64,000 bases of DNA from positions 1 through 64,000 of the forward strand of contig JAENYT010000007.1 in assembly GCA_016841665.1 (NCBI GenBank), given 5' to 3'. This stretch comes from Methanobacteriota archaeon (GTDB taxonomy: Archaea > Halobacteriota > Methanomicrobia > Methanomicrobiales > Methanomicrobiaceae). Under the pieces are notes generated by a model, which saw only the letters and a list, made by a program, of their open reading frames with translations, was not told the DNA's origin and ran no database searches. Positions 38,997 to 49,411 of the stretch are shown here, in pieces; the first letter of the stretch is position 1; the number at the start of each line of letters is the position of its first letter. Position numbers and translations under genes: made by a program.

Positions 38997-40448
38997 ATGG
39001 CCATACACTTTGAAGTACTCCAGAAAGATATTGCCGGGCGGGCCGGCAGGCTCCGTGTGGGCGAAAAAACCGTAAAGACCCCCTTTCTTTTTCCGGTGAT
39101 CAATCCCCACATCCAGATCATACAGCCGTCCGAGATGCAGGAGATGGGCGTCGAGGCCATCATCACCAACGCCTATATTTTTTACAAAAGCGAGGAATTC
39201 AGGGAGCGTGCGCTCACGGAAGGGCTCCATGCAATTCTGGATTTCGACGGTGTAATCATGACCGATTCCGGGGCATTCCAGCAGTCGGTCTACGGCGATG
39301 TCGATATCGGCAACCTTGAAACGATCCGCTTCCAGAAAGCCATCGGAAGCGAGATTATCGTCCCCCTTGACATCGCCACGCCACCCGATGCAGACTACGA
39401 GAAAGCGCAATCCGACCTCGAGGTCACCTGCGCGCGCATCGGCGAGGCGCTTGGCGAAGTTTCGTCCGGGCACCTTGCCACCCCCGTGCAGGGCGGGCGG
39501 TTCGGTGATCTCCGCCGCAGGGCCGGGAAGATGATCAGGGAATTCGCCACCCCGTTCTGCCCGATCGGCGCGGTCGTGCCCCTGATGGAAACCTACCGGT
39601 ACAGCGACCTCGTCCATGTGGTGATGGCCGCAAAGCAGGGGCTGTCACCTGCCGCATGCGTCCATCTCTTCGGCGCCGGCCACCCCTCCATGTTCGCGCT
39701 CGCCGTGGCGATGGGATGCGATGTGTTCGATTCGGCTGCATACGCACTCTATGCCCGTGAAGGACGATACATGACCCCCAGGGGGAGCATGAAACTCGAT
39801 GAACTGAACGGGTTGCCCTGCGCCTGTGCGGTGTGCCGCTCCCACACGGCGCAGGAGCTGCAGAAAGCGCCCGACAGGGAGCGCCTGCTCGCACTCCACA
39901 ACCTCCACGTCTCCCTCGCGGAGATCGAACGGATACGCCAGGCCATCCAGGACGGCACCCTGTGGGAGCTGGTCGATGACCGCTGCAGGAACCATCCCCG
40001 GCTCCTGAACGGCTACCGGACGCTTCTCAACTACGGCGATCGCCTGGAGCACCAGGATCGCGCCTCGAAGCGGCGGTTCTTCTACCGGGGAAGCGAGAGC
40101 TGCAGGCGTTCGGAAGTCATGCGCTACCATGCACGGATCGGCCGGATTGCGCTCGGATCGCGGGTACGTATCGTGATCGATGAGCAGCAAGGACGCAGCC
40201 GAGAGGACGTACTCTCATTTAGGCCGCCGTTCGGCCCGTATCCGGCGGCTCTGGCAGAGACCTTTCCGGTGGGGCAGACCGAAATCCCGGAATGGGACGA
40301 GGAGATGGTCAGGGCAGGCTGTGCGGGGATCGCCTCCCTCATCACGTCGCACCCGGGGACCGCGTTTGAGATCGAGTGCGAGGACCGCTGGAAGGCGGTC
40401 GTGGCAGACGCGCTGAGTGCGCAGGAGGAAGGATTTGTCATTCTTTGA
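38997..40448 (+). CDS. tgtA: Archaeal tRNA-guanine(15) transglycosylase
   Basis: [27 protein letters not shown]...[16 protein letters not shown]; 483 aa. Confidence 0.93.
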   Translation: MAIHFEVLQKDIAGRAGRLRVGEKTVKTPFLFPVINPHIQIIQPSEMQEMGVEAIITNAYIFYKSEEFRERALTEGLHAILDFDGVIMTDSGAFQQSVYGDVDIGNLETIRFQKAIGSEIIVPLDIATPPDADYEKAQSDLEVTCARIGEALGEVSSGHLATPVQGGRFGDLRRRAGKMIREFATPFCPIGAVVPLMETYRYSDLVHVVMAAKQGLSPAACVHLFGAGHPSMFALAVAMGCDVFDSAAYALYAREGRYMTPRGSMKLDELNGLPCACAVCRSHTAQELQKAPDRERLLALHNLHVSLAEIERIRQAIQDGTLWELVDDRCRNHPRLLNGYRTLLNYGDRLEHQDRASKRRFFYRGSESCRRSEVMRYHARIGRIALGSRVRIVIDEQQGRSREDVLSFRPPFGPYPAALAETFPVGQTEIPEWDEEMVRAGCAGIASLITSHPGTAFEIECEDRWKAVVADALSAQEEGFVIL

Positions 40449-42078
40449 AGCAAAAAAGCGGGACATTCTGGCCCGCACCGGTGTTTTTGAACGCGACGGG
40501 GTGAAGATATCCTCGCCCGCAGCTGTTGATGCAGAGCATGTCTTTCCCGAGCTCGGCACGGTACGGCACACCAACGTGCCGCTTCTGGCGGGAGAATCCT
40601 TCACCGCAACCTATCTCCACCACTACCGCGATCTTGCCGCAATACACCCGCGATCTGCGGAAAGCGCATCTTCGGGATCTTGCGTCATGGTGGAAAACTG
40701 GCACACCGTGATGGAGAACCCCGTTGTGTTCGTGGATATGCTGCGGACACTGAAACGACAGCACCCACCCGACACAATCTGGTACGCTCCCGCGGCGGCC
40801 CTCCCTTCGACAGTCGCCTTTCTCGTATATTCAGGCTTCGATCTCTTTGATTTCAAGGGAGTGGACCTGAAAACCGCACAAGGGTTGTTCTGCACGACGG
40901 AAGGCGAGTTCCCGGCAGATGAGTGGATGGATGCGGGCACCTGCTCCTGTGCCGGGTGCAGGTCAGGCGATCTGGGGGAGCACAACCGCAACGCACTCGC
41001 GGAAGAGATCGCTCTTGCGAAAAAGATGATCGCCATGGGGACGCTGCGGGAGTTCATCGAAGGGCGGTGCCGCAGCCGCGTACCCCTTGTGGCCGCCCTC
41101 CGGCTTTTCGATGCCCGCTACGAGTTCATCGAGCCACACGCACCCGTGGCGCGGGAAGGGACGCTCAAGGCCGCATCCGGCGAATCGCTCAAGCGGCCCG
41201 AGGTCGTCCGGTTTGGCGAGCGTGTCGTGGACCGTTTTATTCCCACGCGGACCGATGTGGCGGTACTCCTGCCATGTTCTGCAAAAAAACCCTACTCGAT
41301 GTCCCAGAGCCACAGGAAATTCCAGGGCGCAATCAGGAACCGGGGCCACGAGCTCATCCTCACCTCGCCTCTGGGGCTCGTCCCCCGGGAGCTGGAGGCG
41401 GTCTACCCTGCAGCCCATTACGATGTTCCGGTGAGCGGGTACTGGGACCGGGAAGAGCGGTTCATCATCGCATCGACCATTGCCCGTTACCTGGAACGCC
41501 ATGGCTACGCACGGGTCGTCGCTCATCTCGAGGGGGGGAGCATGGAGATCGCACGGGAAGCCGCGGAAACGGCAGGTATCGAGCTCAAGGAGACCTGTCG
41601 CGGCCATCCGACCGACCCCGCCTCCCTGGAACGTCTTGCCGAAGCCCTCGAGGGCGAGCGCACCATACGACCTGATCCAATCAAAGGAACGGTATCCTGG
41701 CAGTTTGATGTCGATATCCCGACAAAGGATCTGCAGGTGAGGGGCAAGCCATGGCGCCGCATCGTGGTGCGGGGAAGGGAACAGGTGTTCAGCATCGATG
41801 CGTCGACAGGGCTCTTCCGCCCGACCTTTGCCGGCTGGAAGGTGCTCGGTGACTGCTACCGCGTGGTGATCGACGACTTCATCCCGCAGGGTGATATCCT
41901 GGCACCGGGCGTGATCGATGCCGACGACGCCATACGGGAAGGAGATGAGGTATTCGTGGTCGGCAGGAGAGCCTTCGCAACCGGCAAGGCTGCGATGGGT
42001 GCCGATGAAATGCGCCGTTCATCCCGGGGTGTTGCGGTAAAAGTCCGGAAAGTGCAAAAACGTGCCGTTGAGGACTGA
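40435..42078 (+). CDS. arcS: Archaeosine synthase (ArcS/TgtA2) with C-terminal PUA domain
   Basis: [25 protein letters not shown]...[17 protein letters not shown]-like region; PUA-like C-terminus [28 protein letters not shown] 40435 with SD 'ggagg' or GTG 40417 as start. Confidence 0.9.
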   Translation: MSFFEAKKRDILARTGVFERDGVKISSPAAVDAEHVFPELGTVRHTNVPLLAGESFTATYLHHYRDLAAIHPRSAESASSGSCVMVENWHTVMENPVVFVDMLRTLKRQHPPDTIWYAPAAALPSTVAFLVYSGFDLFDFKGVDLKTAQGLFCTTEGEFPADEWMDAGTCSCAGCRSGDLGEHNRNALAEEIALAKKMIAMGTLREFIEGRCRSRVPLVAALRLFDARYEFIEPHAPVAREGTLKAASGESLKRPEVVRFGERVVDRFIPTRTDVAVLLPCSAKKPYSMSQSHRKFQGAIRNRGHELILTSPLGLVPRELEAVYPAAHYDVPVSGYWDREERFIIASTIARYLERHGYARVVAHLEGGSMEIAREAAETAGIELKETCRGHPTDPASLERLAEALEGERTIRPDPIKGTVSWQFDVDIPTKDLQVRGKPWRRIVVRGREQVFSIDASTGLFRPTFAGWKVLGDCYRVVIDDFIPQGDILAPGVIDADDAIREGDEVFVVGRRAFATGKAAMGADEMRRSSRGVAVKVRKVQKRAVED

Positions 42079-42267
42079 TGTGTCCCATGACGGCATATTC
42101 TCCTGCGTTCCCGGCGCATAACCGGGTGTAGCGTAGTAAACTTCTTTCCATTGAGAGGAGAAACTTATCTGGAGAGAGAGATACGACCAGATGGATGACC
42201 GATGGACCGTGAGCGATAGAGAAAACAGACCTTCTGCATACCAATATGACTTTTTTCCCGGAATGGA

Positions 42268-43128
42268 GTGACCGAATTGTACGCAATAGCACGCGCAACA
42301 GAGATTGCAGACAAGATTTTTGAATTCTGGATAACGGCACCCCACGTGGCCCGCCATGCCAGGGCAGGGCAGTTCGTGGTGCTGAGAATCGACGAGCACG
42401 GGGAGCGCATCCCCCTCACCATCTCCGCAGTCGAAGGAGACCTCGTCCGCGTGGTGTTCATGGCGGTGGGAAAGACCACCACCCAGCTCTCCTCGCTCGG
42501 TGCGGGGGACGCCATCAGGGATGTTGCCGGGCCGCTCGGCAAACCCAGCGAGATAGAACAGTACGGCACCTGCATGGTGATCGGCGGTGGGGTGGGCATC
42601 GCCTGCACCCCGATTATCGCACAGGAGCTGAAAAGAGCGGGCAACAAGGTTATCGGCGTCATCGGCGCACGGAACGAGAGCCTGCTCATTCTGGAAGACG
42701 AGTTGCGCGCCGTCTGCAATGAGCTCGTCGTCTGCACCGACGACGGGAGCAAGGGGTTCCACGGATTTCCTGCCGATATCCTCAAACAACGGCTCGCCGA
42801 GGATACGCTGGATGCCGTCTGGATCATCGGTCCCGCCATCATGATGAAGATCACCTCGGGCGCCACCAGGCCCTACGGCGTCAAGACATTTGTCAGCCTC
42901 AACCCCATCATGGTCGACGGCACCGGGATGTGCGGCTCATGCCGTGTCACGGTGGGGGGCGAGACGAAATTCGCCTGCGTGGACGGGCCTGAATTCGATG
43001 CCCATGAGGTTGATTTCGACGAGTTGATGCAGCGGCAGAGGATCTACACGGCCCAGGAGCAGGAATCCATGGGACGCTACCATGAACACACCTGCCGGTG
43101 CGGAGAGGGGGGCGCCCGCCATGAGTAA
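42268..43128 (+). CDS. NfnA-like / sulfide-dihydroorotate dehydrogenase-like FAD/NAD-binding protein
   Basis: GQFVVLRIDEHGERIPLTI; VIGGGVGIACTPIIAQEL; C-terminal MCGSCRVTVGGETKFACVDGPEF [2Fe-2S]-type cysteines. Confidence 0.9.
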   Translation: MTELYAIARATEIADKIFEFWITAPHVARHARAGQFVVLRIDEHGERIPLTISAVEGDLVRVVFMAVGKTTTQLSSLGAGDAIRDVAGPLGKPSEIEQYGTCMVIGGGVGIACTPIIAQELKRAGNKVIGVIGARNESLLILEDELRAVCNELVVCTDDGSKGFHGFPADILKQRLAEDTLDAVWIIGPAIMMKITSGATRPYGVKTFVSLNPIMVDGTGMCGSCRVTVGGETKFACVDGPEFDAHEVDFDELMQRQRIYTAQEQESMGRYHEHTCRCGEGGARHE

Positions 43129-44476
43129 ACGTCCCGCATCCGAGAGGATACAGGACTTCCGCGAGGTGGACCAGGGGCTTTCCGCCGAGGAGGCCGTCGC
43201 CGAGGCGGCCCGGTGCCTGCAGTGCAAGAAACCCAAATGCGTCGAGGGGTGCCCGGTCACTATCGATATCCCCGGGTTTCTCGCAGACGTCGCCGCGGGC
43301 AACTTCCGTGAGGCGGCCCGCACCATCAAGCAGGACAATATGCTCCCGGCCATTTGCGGCCGTGTCTGCCCCCAGGAGACACAGTGCGAAGGGGTGTGCA
43401 TTCTGGGCATCAAGGACAAGCCGGTCAGCATCGGCTCCCTCGAGCGGTTTGTGGCGGACTGGGAGTACGACCACGGCGTCGAGCTCCCCGAGGTGGCCCC
43501 GTCCACGGGAAAACGGGTCGCGGTCGTCGGATCCGGCCCGGCAGGGCTTACTGCCGCGGCCGAGCTCGCCCGGGCGGGACATTCGGTCACCATCTTCGAG
43601 TCCCTGCACGAGGCGGGGGGCGTGCTCACCTACGGGATTCCGTCGTTTCGCCTCCCCAAGGATGTCGTGGCACGCGAGATCGAGCAGGTGCTCGCACTCG
43701 GTGTCGATTTGAAACTCAACCATCTCGTGGGCAGGAGTGTCTCGGTGGACGAACTGCTGGCGTTCGATGCCGTGGTGCTGGGCACGGGGGCAGGACTGCC
43801 CTATTTTATGGGGATTGAGGGCGATAACCTTAACGGGGTGTACTCGGCCAACGAGTACCTCACCCGCGTCAACCTGATGCACGCCGACCGGTTCCCCGAC
43901 TTCGACACCCCGGTGGTGCGTGCGAGCCGCGTCGCCGTCGTGGGTGCAGGAAATGTGGCGATGGACGCCGCCCGCGTCGCCCGGCGGCTGGGGGCGCGCG
44001 TCTTTCTCATCTACCGGCGGCGCGAGGAGGATTTCCCCGCAAGAGCGGCGGAGATCGAGAATGCAAAAGAGGAGGGCATAGAATTCTTGACCTGTGCCAA
44101 TCCGGTGCGGATCCTCGGCGGGCCGACGGTGACCGGCATCGAGTGCGTCCGCATGGAGATGTGCGAGCCGGACCAGAGCGGACGGCCGACGCCGCGTCCC
44201 ATCGAGGGGAGCACCTTCTCCCTCGACGTGGATGCAGTGATCGAAGCCATCGGCCAGGGACCGAATCCCCTCCTCATCCACCTCATTCCCGGTCTTGCGA
44301 TCGGGAGAAAGGGGAATGTGGAGGTGGATGGCGAGGGCAAAACCTCGCTTTCCGGCGTCTATGCGGCAGGCGATGTCGCCACGGGCGCTGCGACCGTGAT
44401 ATGGGCGATGGGAGCGGCAAAGCAGGCAGCACAGCGGGCTGCACGGGCAATCGACAGGATGCTTGAAGAATCATGA
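43121..44476 (+). CDS. NfnB-like / NADPH-dependent glutamate synthase small-subunit family protein
   Basis: EAARCLQCKKPKCVEGCPVTIDIPGF; VVGSGPAGLTAAAELARAGHSVTIFE; VVGAGNVAMDAARVARRLGA. Confidence 0.92.
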   Translation: MSKRPASERIQDFREVDQGLSAEEAVAEAARCLQCKKPKCVEGCPVTIDIPGFLADVAAGNFREAARTIKQDNMLPAICGRVCPQETQCEGVCILGIKDKPVSIGSLERFVADWEYDHGVELPEVAPSTGKRVAVVGSGPAGLTAAAELARAGHSVTIFESLHEAGGVLTYGIPSFRLPKDVVAREIEQVLALGVDLKLNHLVGRSVSVDELLAFDAVVLGTGAGLPYFMGIEGDNLNGVYSANEYLTRVNLMHADRFPDFDTPVVRASRVAVVGAGNVAMDAARVARRLGARVFLIYRRREEDFPARAAEIENAKEEGIEFLTCANPVRILGGPTVTGIECVRMEMCEPDQSGRPTPRPIEGSTFSLDVDAVIEAIGQGPNPLLIHLIPGLAIGRKGNVEVDGEGKTSLSGVYAAGDVATGAATVIWAMGAAKQAAQRAARAIDRMLEES

Positions 44477-44994
44477 GCGAAGATGTGTCATTCATACGGG
44501 AACGGGAGCAGGTGCTCCAGCTTGCACAGGTCGAGGAGAAGGAAATCATTGACATCGGGGCCGGACCGTTTGCACGGCTTGCGGTATCAAAGCACGACTG
44601 TTACGTGACCTCTGTTGACGTTTCGAGCGTAGCGCTTGAGGAGGCCGAACGGGAGGCGGAAAGGTACGGGGTGACCGAAAAGATCAGCTTCGAACAGGAA
44701 AACGCCGCCGACCTCTCCTATGGTGACGAAACATTCGACATCGGCATCTGTTTCTGCGTGCTCCACCACATTCCCGTCGACCAGCGGGAAGCCGTGTTGC
44801 GCGAGCTCTTCAGGGTGGTCTACGAACGGATGGTCATCGCCGAATTCACCGCAGAGGGATTCGAAGAACTGCATGGCACCTCATCCTACACCCCTGTCGA
44901 TCTCGCATGGCTCGAGGAATTTCTCTCCGGCCTTGGCGAGGTTTCAATCCATCCTCTCGGCACGATGAATGCCTACGTCATCAACAAACGCTAG
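44473..44994 (+). CDS. Class I SAM-dependent methyltransferase
   Basis: IIDIGAGPFARLAVSKHDCYVTSVDVSSVALEEAEREAE; overlaps previous gene by 4 bp. Confidence 0.8.
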   Translation: MSEDVSFIREREQVLQLAQVEEKEIIDIGAGPFARLAVSKHDCYVTSVDVSSVALEEAEREAERYGVTEKISFEQENAADLSYGDETFDIGICFCVLHHIPVDQREAVLRELFRVVYERMVIAEFTAEGFEELHGTSSYTPVDLAWLEEFLSGLGEVSIHPLGTMNAYVINKR

Positions 44995-45007
44995 GTATCC
45001 CTTTTTT

Positions 45008-45334
45008 TCAGCCGTAAAAATTCACCCCGAACAGCCAGCCCACATACACCAGCTGGATGGTGAATGCGGTGGTGCAGACCACGGATCCGTACAGTGCGGT
45101 CTGCATGGTCGTATTGAACCATTCCGAAATACGCACAAATCCCCAGAGGAGCGCGATTTTCGGGATGGACAGGAGCATGACATAGAGGGCGGGGGTATCG
45201 ACAAAGGGTGCAAAGAGGGGATTGACCTCAAAGAAGCATGTGGAAAAAAGAACACCGAAGAGCGAGAGAAGAATATCAAGGCTGAAGAGCGCGATAATTC
45301 CGGCGAGAAAAATCGACTGCAGGGGCGTGTGCAT
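45008..45334 (-). CDS. Small integral membrane protein (DUF5658-like)
   Basis: 108 aa with three to four hydrophobic segments; FFEVNPLFAPFVD. Confidence 0.55.
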   Translation of the reverse strand: MHTPLQSIFLAGIIALFSLDILLSLFGVLFSTCFFEVNPLFAPFVDTPALYVMLLSIPKIALLWGFVRISEWFNTTMQTALYGSVVCTTAFTIQLVYVGWLFGVNFYG

Positions 45335-45439
45335 CGACGAGAATAACGGCGCCTTATTTTTTATAATTATTGGAGAATAAATATAATGCGAGGTTCGGCC
45401 CGGGACATGCCCGTGTCGATCACCGTCGATGCGCGGGGT

Positions 45440-46528
45440 CTATTCGGGAGAATAGGCGATCTGTATGCCCCGGTTGTCAACCCGTGTGGTGATCGCCATC
45501 TCAAGGCCGATCGATCTGAGGAACTCTCCCGTCTCCTCCACGCTTCTTTCGGTTACGATGGCGAGGGAGGGGCCGACAGAACTCATTCCCACGAATTCGA
45601 ATCCCGCGTCCCTGATTTTGCTCATATAGTGGTAGATCGCGAAGCTGTGATGCTCGACCTCAGCTCGCTTCGAACCCCGAAACTCGATCTCCCACACAAT
45701 ATCCCCGATCCGTTCGAGGTCGTTGCGTTCGAGTGCGGGCACGAGGTCCATGAGAATAAGGTACGCCTTGAGCTCGCGGTCACGGTAATCGAGCGACCGG
45801 GCCCTGTTCATGAGGAGATCGAACTCCCGCTCTCCGGCCGAAGAGATATCGCTTGGAGGAATGGCAATGATAACGTTTTTCCCTTCGGCAAAGGGCCTCT
45901 GGGACACCAGCGTCAGTTCATCGCCCATAACCGCCATCCCCCCGTAAGTGGCGACCGCAGGGCCCACCCCTGTCTCGAACCCGGGGGTTATCTGGCCGTC
46001 AAGCGTCTCTTCCACGTAGTTGTGCCCGATCAGAAGCCGGATCTGCTGGTCTGTCAGGGGCGATCCGAGGGCGGCATTCATCGCCTGCGCAACCGCCACG
46101 AGAACGGTGCTGGTCGACCCGAGGCCCACATGCTTGTGTTCATGGTCCCTCGCCTTTATCCGAAAGCCACCTTCGTATCCGACGGTATGCCTGAATACCT
46201 CCACAAAATGCCGGATTATGGGTTCACGGGCATAATCGATCTCAAACCCCGAGGAGGTGCATTCAACCTCCGCGGTGCAATATACCTGGATGGCGAACCC
46301 TATCCCGCCGCCACCCGGCCTGTCAGGGGCAAAACGGTTCATATCGAGAACGGTCAGATGAATACGGGCAGGTGCGGTTGTCATCACCGTTCCGGGTACC
46401 GGGACGAGATCGTAGTTCTCTTCGAACCCCAGTGTCTTGATGCACTCACCTGGATGGAACGGATGAAAATCGTATTCCACCAGGTCCAGGTCCCCGCCCC
46501 TGATTTTCATTTTCGGCATGGTCATCAA
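45440..46528 (-). CDS. GHMP kinase-family protein, probable beta-ribofuranosylaminobenzene 5'-phosphate synthase
   Basis: TAPARIHLTVLDMNRFAPDRPGGGGIGFAI...KHVGLGSTSTVLVAVAQAMNA; tetrahydromethanopterin-pathway assignment by family resemblance. Confidence 0.65.
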   Translation of the reverse strand: MMTMPKMKIRGGDLDLVEYDFHPFHPGECIKTLGFEENYDLVPVPGTVMTTAPARIHLTVLDMNRFAPDRPGGGGIGFAIQVYCTAEVECTSSGFEIDYAREPIIRHFVEVFRHTVGYEGGFRIKARDHEHKHVGLGSTSTVLVAVAQAMNAALGSPLTDQQIRLLIGHNYVEETLDGQITPGFETGVGPAVATYGGMAVMGDELTLVSQRPFAEGKNVIIAIPPSDISSAGEREFDLLMNRARSLDYRDRELKAYLILMDLVPALERNDLERIGDIVWEIEFRGSKRAEVEHHSFAIYHYMSKIRDAGFEFVGMSSVGPSLAIVTERSVEETGEFLRSIGLEMAITTRVDNRGIQIAYSPE

Positions 46529-46542
46529 TCCTGCACTGTGTT

Positions 46543-47094
46543 TCAGTGTGTACGGTCAAAGAAGATATTTTTGCCTGATGCCTTGAGGGGGACGGCGTAA
46601 GCGACCGTGGAATCCTCCAGCCACCCGAGGTTCAGCGCTCCTACTCCCCCCGAATACATGATCCGGTTGTCCACATTGTGGATGCTGGCGGTCTTCACCG
46701 CCGAGCCGAGTGCAATCCCGATATCGGCCATGCGTATCACGCAATTCGGGCCAGAAAACGGTGATCCTTCCCCGGGAGAGGTTCCGCGGGCGGCGAGCAT
46801 TTCATCGCAGGTGGCATGCCCGCACCCTCCGCAGTTCAGGCCGGGGTGAACCTTCCCCTTCACCCCGATGAGCAGGCAGGCGTCGCTTTCCTCGATATTT
46901 GCCGCGTCACGAAGAAAAAAAGAATAGCCCTTTTGTTCTCCGAATTCCCGCATTGCCCGGGCAAGCGTGCCGAGTTCGTCCCCCGTGAGGATCCTGGTGA
47001 CGAGGACATCGGTTCCTTTTCCTTTGGGAGCGGTCCGTGCGGCGAGTTCCATAAGCCGGGCAACGACCACTACGGCGCTCTCTTCTCCGCCCAT
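46543..47094 (-). CDS. DUF2148 ferredoxin-like domain protein
   Basis: VHPGLNCGGCGHATCDEM..GPNCVIRMADIGIALGSAVKTASIHNVDNRIMYSGG. Confidence 0.88.
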   Translation of the reverse strand: MGGEESAVVVVARLMELAARTAPKGKGTDVLVTRILTGDELGTLARAMREFGEQKGYSFFLRDAANIEESDACLLIGVKGKVHPGLNCGGCGHATCDEMLAARGTSPGEGSPFSGPNCVIRMADIGIALGSAVKTASIHNVDNRIMYSGGVGALNLGWLEDSTVAYAVPLKASGKNIFFDRTH

Positions 47095-47218
47095 GCCGGA
47101 TCGTAGTACTCGAAAAGGTAAAAAGGTGTGTGTTCACGGGAACATGCCGGAGCAGGCGCCTGCATACGACGAATTGAAGTCGGTAAAGGGGGACACATAC
47201 TGATCATCGTGATATGCA

Positions 47219-48094
47219 ATGCTACAGAAATCGCAGGTGCCGAGGGTCGCCGCTGTCCATGATCTGTCAGGGTTCGGGCGTACATCGCTCACTCTGGTGA
47301 TCCCCATTCTCTCCACGATGGGAGTACAGGTCTGCCCCTTTCCCACCGCAGTGGTCTCGACCCATACCGGGGGATTTACCGATTACCGCTTCGAGGATCT
47401 CACGGCATTCATGGAAATGTGCATCCTTCATTGGAAGCAGCTCGGTATCGTGTTCGATGCGGTTTATAGCGGGTTTCTCGGGTCTTCAAAGCAGATGGGG
47501 TCGCCGACTTCATCGCCACCAGGCCGAACGAGGATCAGCTCGTCGTGATCGACCCCGTTATGGGGGACAGCGGGTCCACCTACGGACCCATCACCGGGAG
47601 ATGGTGGAACACATGCGAAGTTACATCCATGACGCGGACATCATCACCCCAAACCTGACTGAAGCAGCGTTTCTGCTCGATGAGCCCTACCGGCAGGATG
47701 TCGGTGAGCAGGAAGTCAGGGACTGGATACTCCGGCTCAGTGACATGGGGCCGGGACCATCATCGTGACCAGCGTGCCGGAGCCGACATAAAAGAAACGC
47801 ACCTCGGTGCTCGCGTATGACCGTACAGACGGGAGGTTCTGGAAGGTCGCCTGCGACTATATTCCTGCCAATTATCCGGGCACCGGCGATGCGTTCGCCA
47901 TTGTCGTCGTGGGCAGCATCCTGCAGGGCGACAGCCTCCCCATCGCACTCGACAGGGCGGTGCAGTGTGTCTCCATTGCGATCAGGGCGACATTCGAGCA
48001 TACCCACCCTGCGAGGGAGGGGTTTCTCCTCGAACGGGTGCTGGATACCCTGAAGGGACCGGTGGTGGTAAGCAGTTACGAACTGATGGAATGA
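47219..48094 (+). pseudogene. Pyridoxal/pyridoxamine kinase family pseudogene (three frameshifts plus an in-frame stop)
   Basis: Consecutive kinase-like segments in different frames: VAAVHDLSGFGRTSLTLVIPILSTMGVQVCPFPTAVVSTHTGGFTDY / RPNEDQLVVIDPVMGDSGSTYGPIT / EMVEHMRSYIHDADIITPNLTEAAFLLDEPY / GTIIVTSVPEPT*KKRTSVLAYD...ANYPGTGDAFAIVVVGSIL. Confidence 0.85.
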
Positions 48095-48309
48095 CCGACG
48101 CCCCCCGCGCACAGGATGCTTCCACGCCTATCCTCCCCCGGATGAATGTATTCTTCAAAGCTCATCACCAGCGCCTCGCAGCGGCTGAAGGACGACGAAT
48201 GCATTACACAATTTCTATTCATTTTCCTTCTTATGCAGGGTCGTGGAGCGCCGCAAAAGTATTCCACACAAAAGTATAATACTATAAAAATATTATATGC
48301 ACACATCCC

Positions 48310-49017
48310 ATGCGGATCCTGGAAAAAATTCATCCCAAAAAACGCCTGTTTTTTGCCCTCGACCTCTATCACCAGGGAAACAGCTATTCAAAGATAGGGC
48401 GCTATGATGAGGCGCTGCAATGCTACGATCTCTCACTCAAGCACAATCCCCGGGATGCCAACGTGTGGACCAGCAGGGGCATCGTGCTCGCCGGTTCCGA
48501 GCACTTCAAGGCTGCGGTTCAATCGTTCGATCAGGCACTCCGGATCGATCCGATGCATATCAAGGCACTGAAAAACAAAGGCAAAGTCCTGCTCAGAATG
48601 GGAGATTTCCAGAGAGCCCTCATATGCTGCAGGGAAGCGCTCGATCTCGATCCGAACTCCGTCTCCCTCTGGGTGATGAACGGTCTTGCACACTACGGGC
48701 TGCAAAATTTCCGGGAATCGATCCGGTGCTATGACCGGGCGCTGAAACGCGACCAACAATCGCTCTCCGCAATGATCAATAAAGGAATTGCGCTCAACAA
48801 AGCAGGAAACTACCAGGAAGCGCACACATGCTTCGACCTTGCCCGGCGCATCGATCCCGACCTTCCTGTAATCTATACCAACAAGGCCATCTCCTTCTAC
48901 TACCAGGGCAACTATCTTCAGGCACTTCGCTGCATAGAGAGAACGCTTGCGCTCGATCCCGAAAACGAGCGGGCGAAATCACTCCGCAGCATAATCGAAT
49001 CCAGGCGTGCGGAATGA
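48310..49017 (+). CDS. TPR-repeat protein
   Basis: Tandem 34-residue repeats (GNSYSKIGRYDEALQCYDLSLKHNPRD; GIALNKAGNYQEAHTCFDLARRIDPD). Confidence 0.9.
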   Translation: MRILEKIHPKKRLFFALDLYHQGNSYSKIGRYDEALQCYDLSLKHNPRDANVWTSRGIVLAGSEHFKAAVQSFDQALRIDPMHIKALKNKGKVLLRMGDFQRALICCREALDLDPNSVSLWVMNGLAHYGLQNFRESIRCYDRALKRDQQSLSAMINKGIALNKAGNYQEAHTCFDLARRIDPDLPVIYTNKAISFYYQGNYLQALRCIERTLALDPENERAKSLRSIIESRRAE

Positions 49018-49042
49018 ACACGGGAATATGGAAAAAGGGCAG

Positions 49043-49327
49043 TTAAAAATCAGATAAAAGCGTTTCGAAATCGAGTATTTTCGGATTTCCAGGTTCTTTC
49101 GCCTCTTCTATGCAGCAGATAATTTTCTCGATGACCTCATTTTCACTGCGGGGGGCCTTGCCCTGGAGCACGTCATCAAGCGCCCTGCTGTGGTATATGA
49201 CATGCTGGAGGCGCACATCCTTGTAGCCGACCACTGCAACAATGGAATTTGATCGTTGATCAGAGGTGATGGAGATGATATTTTCGACATTCACATAATC
49301 ATCTTTTAATGATTTTATCCATACCAT
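49043..49327 (-). CDS. Hypothetical protein
   Basis: 94 aa ORF, no overlapping alternative gene; no recognised domain. Confidence 0.5.
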   Translation of the reverse strand: MVWIKSLKDDYVNVENIISITSDQRSNSIVAVVGYKDVRLQHVIYHSRALDDVLQGKAPRSENEVIEKIICCIEEAKEPGNPKILDFETLLSDF

Positions 49328-49411
49328 GCTGGGTATACATTAAAAACGAGCATAAATTTTAGTTCCGATCCGCCCTCGGGAAATACATATTGCCTAAATT
49401 GAAAAAATGGG

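Noticed and set aside
42947-44281. 444-aa minus ORF
   Set aside because: Fully antisense to the NfnAB-like genes; codon shadow in GC-rich DNA.
45386-46600. 404-aa plus ORF
   Set aside because: Antisense to the well-supported GHMP kinase-family gene.
47219-47548. Short kinase-like ORF taken as an intact small protein
   Set aside because: The kinase sequence continues in other frames downstream, so it is a pseudogene fragment rather than a complete gene.
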